A stretch of 13,113 bases of DNA from an uncultured Clostridia bacterium. GTDB taxonomy: Bacteria > Bacillota > Clostridia > TANB77 > CAG-508. The stretch covers positions 9,059-22,171 of the forward strand of contig CAPBNZ010000027.1 of NCBI GenBank assembly GCA_948585895.1, written 5' to 3'. The position numbers were made by a program, and so were the translations under genes. Below are positions 1-4,953 of the stretch, in pieces. The stretch's first letter is position 1; each line of letters opens with the position of its first letter. Under the pieces are notes generated by a model, which saw only the letters and a program-made list of their open reading frames with translations, ran no database searches and was not told the origin of the DNA.

Positions 1-30
1 GATTGTAAACTTTCTGTGAATTATAGCTAT

Positions 31-681
31 TTACATTTTTCTGAATACACCAGCAACTTTTCCTAAAATCTCACAAGTTGGTACTATAATAGGATCCATA
101 GTAGAATTTTCTGGTTGTAATCTAATGTGGTCTTTTTCTTTATAAAATGTTTTTACGGTTGCTTCCTCTCCAATTAGAGCTACTACAATTTCTCCATTAT
201 TAGCTGTGTTTTGTCTCTTTATTAAGATATAATCTCCATCTAATATTCCTGCTTCTATCATGCTTTCTCCTCTTACTGTAAGCATAAAGCTCTCAGAATT
301 TCCTACAAAATCAACTGGAATAGGAAAAGTATCTGTTACATTCTCTACTGCTAAAATTGGCTCTCCAGCAGTAATTCTACCTATAATTGGTACTTCTATT
401 AATTCTTTTTGTGTGTAAAAATCTTTACTTGATGTTTTCTTTATTTCTCCTGACCCACCTTTTAATAACCTTAGTGTTCTTCCTTTTTTATCTTGTTTTT
501 TGATGTATCCTTTTTCATCCAATTTGGCTAAATATCCATGGACGGTAGCAGTTGAACTTAGCCCAACCGCTTTTCCAATTTCTCTTACAGATGGCGGATA
601 TCCTTGCGTCATAATTTGTTTTTCAATAAATTTTAGTATGGCTTTTTCTCTCTTATTTAATTCTGGTTTTTTTCTTGGCAT
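31..681 (-). CDS. lexA: LexA repressor (SOS response), self-cleaving
   Basis: LexA represses DNA-damage genes and cleaves itself when stimulated by RecA filaments. The 216-residue protein has an N-terminal winged helix-turn-helix (about 1-70, with GYPPSVREIGKAVGLSS and TVHGYL as in Bacillus LexA/DinR). After a linker comes the S24 peptidase domain. The scissile Ala105-Gly106 pair lies in RITAGEP, the nucleophile is Ser140 (RGESM) and the general base is Lys177 (ATVKTF). A longer frame opens at 711, but I chose the ATG at 679-681. It has a GGAGTG ribosome binding site five bases upstream, family members start with this MPRKK-like peptide, and the predicted transcription start near 705 lies inside the longer version. 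The gene has its own promoter overlapped by a candidate LexA box, so autoregulation is likely. It sits downstream of the spoIIQ terminator and is probably monocistronic here. Confidence 0.96.
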   Translation of the reverse strand: MPRKKPELNKREKAILKFIEKQIMTQGYPPSVREIGKAVGLSSTATVHGYLAKLDEKGYIKKQDKKGRTLRLLKGGSGEIKKTSSKDFYTQKELIEVPIIGRITAGEPILAVENVTDTFPIPVDFVGNSESFMLTVRGESMIEAGILDGDYILIKRQNTANNGEIVVALIGEEATVKTFYKEKDHIRLQPENSTMDPIIVPTCEILGKVAGVFRKM

Positions 682-686
682 ATTAT

Positions 687-692
687 CACTCC
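687..692 (-). promoter_or_regulatory. Ribosome binding site that fixes the lexA start
   Basis: GGAGTG on the minus strand lies five bases before the ATG at 679-681. The alternative upstream start at 711 has no comparable site, so this decides the LexA N-terminus. Confidence 0.75.
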
Positions 693-711
693 ATTTATCA
701 TATTTTCTCAC

Positions 712-740
712 ATCATATCATACAAACAAAAAAATGTCAA
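712..740 (-). promoter_or_regulatory. lexA promoter (SigA type)
   Basis: On the minus strand TTGACA (735-740) is followed by a 17-base spacer (718-734) and TATGAT (712-717). This is a near-consensus housekeeping promoter. Transcription would start near 705, leaving a leader of about 24 bases before the LexA start codon. The -35 hexamer lies inside the inverted repeat at 731-758. Confidence 0.75.
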
Positions 741-758
741 ACATATTTTTGACATTTT
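731..758. promoter_or_regulatory. Inverted repeat with candidate LexA box over the lexA -35
   Basis: An 11-bp perfect inverted repeat (731-741 and 748-758) with a six-base spacer covers the -35 element of the lexA promoter. Its centre, AAACATATTTTT at 739-750, matches the Firmicutes DinR/LexA-type core GAACATATGTTT at 10 of 12 positions on either strand. Position and symmetry suggest the LexA self-operator. The outer GAAC/GTTC half-sites are degenerate, so binding is an inference. Confidence 0.5.
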
Positions 759-854
759 ACAAATAAAATGCATTGCTGCTTTAAGTTCAGATAAATGCTT
801 ATTATTTATATATTATACCACTTTTGTTTAAACTCATTTAAATATTTTACCATA

Positions 855-906
855 AAAATGAACCCATCTTATTAAACTTTTTTGTCTAATAACTGGGGTT
901 CATTTT
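855..906 (-). terminator. Hairpin terminator after spoIIQ
   Basis: Perfect 11-bp arms (855-865 and 896-906), AAAATGAACCC and GGGTTCATTTT, enclose an inner TTATTA/TAATAA pairing. The stem ends in a T-rich tract on both strands. It begins 28 bases after the spoIIQ stop codon and separates the sporulation block from the lexA promoter. The symmetry would let it work in both directions. Confidence 0.65.
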
Positions 907-933
907 ATATCTCCTTCTTATTTCAGTTGTGCT

Positions 934-1758
934 TTATTTTATATAAATATTGGGATCAACAGGCAAAGAATCTTTTAATACCTCAAAATGAAGATGTGCT
1001 TCATCTGCAATTTCAAACACTGCTGTGTTTCCAACGGTTCCAATCGATTGTCCCTTCTCTACTTTTTCTCCTTCTACAACAAATTCAGATGTCAACAAAT
1101 TAGCATATATTGTTTGAAAATTATTATCATGTTCAATTACAACTGTTAATCCATATCTTGGATCATTTTTAATTGATTTTACTTTTCCTGCTTCAGCTGC
1201 TTTTACTACAGTTGTTTTATCTGATTTGATATCTATTCCCATATGAGTTGTCCATTCTTTTAAGGTTTCTGAATAAATTAAATTATCTTTTGCATATTCC
1301 CTAACAATTTCACCTTCTACTGGCTTTGCAAAACTTAATTCTTTTTTTGTCTCTTTTGGTTCTGCAACCTTTGCATTTGTTGTTACATTTTTGGTATTAC
1401 TTGACTTTGTTACATTTGTTGTATTAGTTTTTGTTTGATTGATTGTATTCGTAATTTTAGTTTCATTTGTTGTATTAGCTGTATTTGTTGTGGTATTTAT
1501 CTCATTTTTTGATTCTTCTACTGTCTTTCCTATTTCTGTACTAGCACTTTCTGTGTTTTTTGTATTGTTACTGCTAATACTTGCCATTTGCTCTAAACTC
1601 ATAGTACCACTTCTTACCTCATCGCTTAAACTTTTACTATACATAAACAAAGCAAATACAACAATAGCTAAAATAGCAACACCTATTCCTGTATACAAAA
1701 TAATCTTATCTGTTGCCATCTTTCCTTGCAAATTTTTTCCTCTATTCTCTCTTCTCAT
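934..1758 (-). CDS. spoIIQ: SpoIIQ-like membrane-anchored M23 peptidase, forespore engulfment protein
   Basis: In sporulating Firmicutes SpoIIQ is made in the forespore and pairs with SpoIIIAH across the intermembrane space. This 274-residue protein has a basic N-terminus, one membrane span (about 19-40), a long Asn/Thr-rich low-complexity linker (about 60-130) and a C-terminal LytM/M23 domain (about 145-274). The metal-binding set is complete: His172 and Asp176 in THMGID, and the HLH pair at 255-257. B. subtilis SpoIIQ has lost part of this set while clostridial ones keep it, so an active endopeptidase is plausible. I start at the ATG at 1758 because AAGGAGG sits just upstream; an earlier in-frame ATG at 1818 has no such site. 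The gene follows spoIID by 60 bases, carries a SigF-type promoter in that gap and ends before a terminator. Assignment as SpoIIQ rather than a generic M23 protein rests on architecture plus the sporulation neighbours. Confidence 0.88.
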   Translation of the reverse strand: MRRENRGKNLQGKMATDKIILYTGIGVAILAIVVFALFMYSKSLSDEVRSGTMSLEQMASISSNNTKNTESASTEIGKTVEESKNEINTTTNTANTTNETKITNTINQTKTNTTNVTKSSNTKNVTTNAKVAEPKETKKELSFAKPVEGEIVREYAKDNLIYSETLKEWTTHMGIDIKSDKTTVVKAAEAGKVKSIKNDPRYGLTVVIEHDNNFQTIYANLLTSEFVVEGEKVEKGQSIGTVGNTAVFEIADEAHLHFEVLKDSLPVDPNIYIK

Positions 1759-1788
1759 ATAATCCTCCTTAAATAGTTTATTAATACA

Positions 1789-1816
1789 AGTATTTCCTAT
1801 TTTTAGAAGAATATAC
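1789..1816 (-). promoter_or_regulatory. SigF-type forespore promoter for spoIIQ
   Basis: On the minus strand GTATA (1812-1816) is followed by 14 bases and GGAAATACT (1789-1797). These fit the B. subtilis SigF consensus (GYWTA, then GGNNANANT) at every specified base, with normal spacing. Transcription would start about 25 bases before the spoIIQ start codon. spoIIQ is SigF-dependent in B. subtilis, which supports the call. Confidence 0.65.
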
Positions 1817-1818
1817 AT

Positions 1819-2832
1819 TTATAAGGAATTTATTTCTTTGATTTCTACTCCTATATAAAAATGATTAATAATCTCTTTGTAATTACTTCCTTGTTTTGCC
1901 ATCATATCACTTCCTGTCTGGCTCATTCCGACACCATGTCCATATCCTTTTACAATAAATTTTACTTTGTTTTCTTCTTTTACTACTTCAAAATTAGTTG
2001 ATTTTAGCCCAAAAATGCTTCTTGCTTCTACTCCAGAAATTTCATGGTTTCCAAATTTAATGGTTTTTACTCGCTTACTATCTGTATATTCTAATATTTT
2101 AATATCCTCATTATTTTGAAAATTAATTTGAATATCTTGATATTTTGCTTTTAACTTTTCTAAAACTTCTTCATTAGAAAGTTGCACCTCTGATGCATAT
2201 TGACTATATCCTTCTTCTCCTGCTGTTTGTACTACTTGCAAATAAGGCAAACCTGTTCCTCCCCAAACGTTTACAGGAAGTTCTGTCGTTCCTCCACTAT
2301 TACTATGGAAAAAAGCATTAATTGGTTCATTATTATAAGTAATAATTTCTCCTTTTGTTTCTTTAACACATTGTTCTATCTTTTTCCAATTGCTTTCCCT
2401 TTTCTCCTCTTCCCATCTTGCTAATCTAGTTTCTTTAGAAACCCATGCTTGGCAGCAAGTAGAATCATCACATATATCTGCATTATCATGTTTTTTGTTT
2501 TTCATTTTATAAATTGTGTATGTTCTAGCAACAACTGCCTGTGCTTTTAAAGCTTCTAATTCATAGCTTGCTGGCATCTCTGCTGACACCACATGACAAA
2601 GATATTTGTCTAATTCTACCTCTTCTACCTCACCTGTCTTTCTATGTAATAATTGAATCGTTCCATAATTTTTATAATCATAACTTTTTGCTTCTTCTGT
2701 TACTCCTACTTCATCTATTTTCTTTTCTTCTACTTCATTTGAACTAACTGGTTTATCCTGTTTAGTAAGTAACGCTGGTAATACAAAACAAATAAAAATA
2801 AAAGTAAAAAAATACAACAAAACTTTTCTCAC
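1819..2832 (-). CDS. spoIID: SpoIID, engulfment lytic transglycosylase
   Basis: SpoIID trims septal peptidoglycan during engulfment, acting with SpoIIP and SpoIIM in the mother cell. The 337-residue protein has an N-terminal membrane anchor (about 3-22) and then the SpoIID/LytB domain. The catalytic glutamate is Glu85 in VSAEMPASYELEALKAQAV. NAFFHSNSGGTTE lies mid-domain and the GYGHGVGMSQTG signature near the C-terminus. A Cys/His cluster (His115, Cys121, Cys126, Cys127, in CDDSTCCQAW) resembles the zinc-binding loop of clostridial SpoIID. The start is GTG at 2830-2832, preceded by AGGAAGG; an overlapping ATG two bases upstream is out of frame. It follows sigF, separated only by the REP-like inverted repeat at 2852-2957, and precedes spoIIQ. 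In B. subtilis this gene is SigE-dependent, but I see no convincing SigE promoter in the short gap. Confidence 0.94.
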   Translation of the reverse strand: MRKVLLYFFTFIFICFVLPALLTKQDKPVSSNEVEEKKIDEVGVTEEAKSYDYKNYGTIQLLHRKTGEVEEVELDKYLCHVVSAEMPASYELEALKAQAVVARTYTIYKMKNKKHDNADICDDSTCCQAWVSKETRLARWEEEKRESNWKKIEQCVKETKGEIITYNNEPINAFFHSNSGGTTELPVNVWGGTGLPYLQVVQTAGEEGYSQYASEVQLSNEEVLEKLKAKYQDIQINFQNNEDIKILEYTDSKRVKTIKFGNHEISGVEARSIFGLKSTNFEVVKEENKVKFIVKGYGHGVGMSQTGSDMMAKQGSNYKEIINHFYIGVEIKEINSL

Positions 2833-2851
2833 ACATTACCTTCCTCTCTTA

Positions 2852-2957
2852 GATGATTTTGGGGACGGAGGAAAAAATCATCTTTTATGTTTATATATCT
2901 CTTTTATTTTTTAATTTTGAATCCAAGATGATTTTTTCCTCCGTCCCCAAAATCATC
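2852..2957. repeat. Perfect 33-bp inverted repeat, REP/MITE-like element between sigF and spoIID
   Basis: The arms 2852-2884 and 2925-2957 are exact reverse complements over 33 bp and enclose a 40-base AT-rich centre. Each arm can fold by itself: GATGATTTT and AAAATCATC pair around a loop containing GGGGACGG. The stem-around-GGGGAC-core design recurs at 4218-4280 with different stem sequence. This resembles REP-type elements mobilised by IS200-like (RAYT) transposases; that link is inferred, and no transposase is in the window. The element leaves only 18 bases before the spoIID GTG. No T-tract follows, so it is not a classic terminator. Confidence 0.8.
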
Positions 2958-2961
2958 ACAT

Positions 2962-3694
2962 TCAAGCTTCTATTAACTTATTTTTCATATTTCCTAATAT
3001 TTTACGTTCAATTCTTGAAACTTGCACTTGTGTAATTCCTAAAATTTTTGCGACTTGTGCTTGCGTTTTTTCTTTATAAAATCTTAATAAAATAACTTCT
3101 TTATCTCTTTCTTCCAAATTCTCTATTAATTGCTTTACGACTAATTTATTTGTTATTATTTCTTCTTCGTTTTGGTTACTTGATAAGGTTTCCAATAGAC
3201 TAATACTATTTCCATCTTTTTGATTTGTATAATTACTTCCCTCAATAGATTCTACTGTATTACTAGATTCCATTGCCAAAGCAATATCCTCTTTTGCTGC
3301 TTTTAGTTCTTTTGCTATTTGATTTATACTTATCTCTTCCCCTTTTTTATAAAAAAAATCTTTTTGCAATTCTTTGATTTTTATGCTTAATTCTTTAATA
3401 CTTCTACTTACTTTTACAGGTCCATCATCTCTTATATATCTTTTTATTTCTCCAATCATATAAGGTACTGCATAGGTTGATAATTTAACATCAAAACTCA
3501 AATCAAATCGTTTGATTGATTTAATAAACCCCATACAGCCAATTTGATATAAATCTTCTATTTCATATCCTCTTCCATTAAATCTTTTTACAATACTCCA
3601 TATAAGTCCATTATTTTGTTTGATTAATTTTTCTAATTCAAATTTATCTCCGTGCTTGGGCCTTTTTTATCGCTTCTATATCGTTTTCGTACAT
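2962..3694 (-). CDS. sigF: RNA polymerase sigma-F factor, reading frame interrupted by one base
   Basis: SigF is the first forespore-specific sigma factor and is held inactive by SpoIIAB. The intended start is the ATG at 3692-3694 with GAGGG upstream. Frame one reads MYENDIEAIKKAQARR and hits TAA at 3644-3646. One base out, the protein resumes with GDKFELEKLI and continues to the end at 2962. The resumed part has region 2 (NNGLIWSIVKRF, EDLYQIGCMG, KLSTYAVPYMIGEIKRYIRDDG) and region 4 with the helix-turn-helix TQAQVAKILGITQVQVSRIE. Removing one base at about 3652-3655 gives a continuous 243-residue SigF of normal length. An ORF from the internal ATG at 3534 lacks the first part of region 2 and would not be a full sigma factor. 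The preceding spoIIAA-spoIIAB pair argues for SigF over its relative SigG. Whether this is an error, a mutation or a programmed shift cannot be settled from the sequence. Confidence 0.9.
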
Positions 3695-3712
3695 AAAATA
3701 ACCCTCATTTCT

Positions 3713-4186
3713 TTAATCTTTTGTAATCATTTGAAATTCTTGTTCTTTTTCAAGCTTTGGTTTTATTTTTTTACTCATGGTTACTTTTGTTCCTAATCCA
3801 ACAATAGATTCTATTTCCATTGTATCCATAAAGCTTTCCATTATAGTAAATCCCATTCCTGACCTTTCTAAATTTGGTTTTGTCGTATACAATGGTTCTT
3901 TTGCAATATCAATATTTTCAATTCCTTTTCCCATATCTGAAATCTCAAGAATAATTTCATCTTCTTTTAAATGTCCTACTATTTTCACAATTCCTTGTTT
4001 ATTTTCATAACCATGAATAATACAATTTGTTACAGCCTCTGAAACTGCTGTTTTAATATCAGCTAATTCTTCAATGGTTGGATCTAATTGTGCTGCAAAG
4101 GCTGCTACAGCAACTCTTGCAAATGCTTCATTGTTTGACCTACTTATGAATTCTAATTTCATCTCATTTTCAAAAACATCTTTCAT
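3713..4186 (-). CDS. spoIIAB: SpoIIAB, anti-sigma-F factor and serine kinase
   Basis: SpoIIAB binds SigF and keeps it off RNA polymerase, and with ATP it phosphorylates SpoIIAA. The 157-residue protein is a GHKL ATPase. The N-box EAVTNCIIHGY (about 50-60) supplies Glu50 and Asn54, the G1 box is DMGKGI (84-89) and the G2 box is ERSGMGF (107-113). The stretches AFARVAVAAFAAQLDPT and LYTTKPNLERSGMGFTIME closely track B. subtilis SpoIIAB. It carries about ten extra charged residues at the C-terminus. The start at 4186 has AAGAAAGGA upstream; the next Met (residue 9) has no ribosome site. The stop is 18 bases before the sigF start codon, so the two are cotranscribed. A 109-base gap with REP-like hairpins separates it from spoIIAA. 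Confidence 0.96.
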   Translation of the reverse strand: MKDVFENEMKLEFISRSNNEAFARVAVAAFAAQLDPTIEELADIKTAVSEAVTNCIIHGYENKQGIVKIVGHLKEDEIILEISDMGKGIENIDIAKEPLYTTKPNLERSGMGFTIMESFMDTMEIESIVGLGTKVTMSKKIKPKLEKEQEFQMITKD

Positions 4187-4217
4187 TTTTATAAATCCTT
4201 TCTTGTTTTGATTAGTT

Positions 4218-4249
4218 TGGATAGTTTTGGGACAGGCACAAACTATCCA
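4218..4249. repeat. REP-like hairpin with GGGACAGG loop between spoIIAA and spoIIAB
   Basis: A 10-bp perfect stem (4218-4227 TGGATAGTTT and 4240-4249 AAACTATCCA) encloses the 12-base loop TGGGACAGGCAC. The loop core matches the GGGGACGG loop of the inverted repeat at 2852-2957, while the stems differ. No T-tract follows on the transcribed strand, so it is not an obvious terminator. Confidence 0.7.
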
Positions 4250-4255
4250 TTTTTG

Positions 4256-4278
4256 GCTATTTGGGGGGACAGGTTAGC
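4256..4278. repeat. Second, shorter GGGGACAGG hairpin next to the first
   Basis: GCTA (4256-4259) and TAGC (4275-4278) flank a loop containing GGGGGGACAGG. The stem is only four pairs, so the fold alone is weak. The shared GGGGACAGG core and its position seven bases from the 4218-4249 hairpin suggest a second unit of the same element or a decayed copy. Confidence 0.45.
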
Positions 4279-4295
4279 TTTTTCCTTTTAGCATG

Positions 4296-4628
4296 TTAGG
4301 ATATTTGTAAATATTCTATGTCTTGTGCAACAGGAATTAATTTTAGTATTCCACTCATTTCAAATATTCTTTTTACACTTTGTGTTAAATTACTAACCTC
4401 TAATTTTGCCCCTATCATGTTTGCAAATTTATATCTCCCTATTATCATTCCTATTCCTGCACTATCCATGAAAGTGACACAATTAAAATCAAATATAACT
4501 CTTTTAGGCATATATCTCTCAATTTCATAATCCGCTTTCCTCCTTATTTTTTGTACACTACAATCATCAATTTCATCTATAATTTTAAAAACTAGAAGCT
4601 TGTCCTCTTCATAAAATTTTGATTCCAT
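4296..4628 (-). CDS. spoIIAA: SpoIIAA, anti-anti-sigma factor (STAS domain)
   Basis: Unphosphorylated SpoIIAA attacks the SpoIIAB-SigF complex and frees SigF; SpoIIAB inactivates it by phosphorylation and SpoIIE reactivates it. The 110-residue protein is a single STAS domain. The phosphorylation site is Ser56 in FMDSAGIGMIIGRYK, equivalent to Ser58 in the B. subtilis FMDSSGLGVILGRYK. The family feature VKRIFEMSGILKLI lies near the C-terminus. The start at 4628 has AAGGAAGGAG seven to eight bases upstream. It is the first gene of the spoIIA operon, with a promoter at 4660-4688 and Spo0A boxes further upstream. Confidence 0.96.
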   Translation of the reverse strand: MESKFYEEDKLLVFKIIDEIDDCSVQKIRRKADYEIERYMPKRVIFDFNCVTFMDSAGIGMIIGRYKFANMIGAKLEVSNLTQSVKRIFEMSGILKLIPVAQDIEYLQIS

Positions 4629-4659
4629 TTCAATTCTCCTTCCTTAGTTTTCTTATCGT

Positions 4660-4688
4660 ATTATAATATAATTACCATTTTTTTCCAA
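4660..4688 (-). promoter_or_regulatory. Promoter of the spoIIA operon
   Basis: On the minus strand TTGGAA (4683-4688), a 17-base spacer and TATAAT (4660-4665) form a SigA-like promoter. It gives a leader of about 25 bases before spoIIAA. In B. subtilis this operon uses SigH. The GGAAAAA here vaguely resembles a SigH -35, but no GAAT -10 lies at the right distance, so SigA is the better reading. Confidence 0.6.
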
Positions 4689-4705
4689 GAGTAAAAATTA
4701 AGAAG

Positions 4706-4737
4706 TTTTGTCGATTTCTAAAAAACTTTCGACAAAA
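4706..4737. promoter_or_regulatory. Spo0A box pair upstream of spoIIA
   Basis: TTTGTCGAA, an exact Spo0A box, lies on the minus strand at 4728-4736, 40 bases upstream of the -35. A second copy with one mismatch, TTTGTCGAT, lies on the plus strand at 4707-4715. The two face each other as a 9-bp inverted repeat (4706-4714 and 4729-4737). Phosphorylated Spo0A activates spoIIA in Bacillus, and position and orientation fit that role. Confidence 0.7.
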
Positions 4738-4921
4738 ATTTATGCCTAATTTCAATCTATCCATGTTATCAATAAATTATTTACTATTTTAGCCTTTATA
4801 GATAGTTATGAATTTATGCAATTCCATTTAACAATGATTGTTTATTTTAAATTTGTTGAAATAAAATCTATTTCTGAATAAATATCCTACTATACTTTCC
4901 AGTTGAATTTTTTTATCTAAA
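4738..4921. other. AT-rich gap between the valS terminator and the Spo0A boxes
   Basis: The whole gene-free stretch runs from 4629 to 4953. Its right end holds the valS terminator and its left part the spoIIA promoter and Spo0A boxes. In the remaining 184 bases I see no ORF, repeat or convincing promoter. Confidence 0.6.
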
Positions 4922-4952
4922 TAAAAAAAGATTTGGAAACTAGCTCCAAATC
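4922..4952 (-). terminator. Rho-independent terminator of valS
   Basis: On the minus strand GATTTGGA and TCCAAATC (arms 4945-4952 and 4930-4937) form an 8-bp stem with a seven-base loop. A run of seven T residues follows. It starts two bases after the valS stop codon. Confidence 0.9.
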
Positions 4953-4953
4953 C

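Noticed and set aside
682..711. A longer LexA starting at 711
   Set aside because: No ribosome site, and the predicted transcription start lies inside it; the ATG at 681 has a good site and the family N-terminus.
2885..2924. A SigE promoter for spoIID in the centre of the inverted repeat
   Set aside because: CATAAAAG resembles a SigE -10, but I find no matching -35 at the right spacing.
4660..4690. A SigH promoter for spoIIA
   Set aside because: A GGAAAAA stretch resembles the -35, but no GAAT -10 lies at the proper distance; a SigA pattern fits better.
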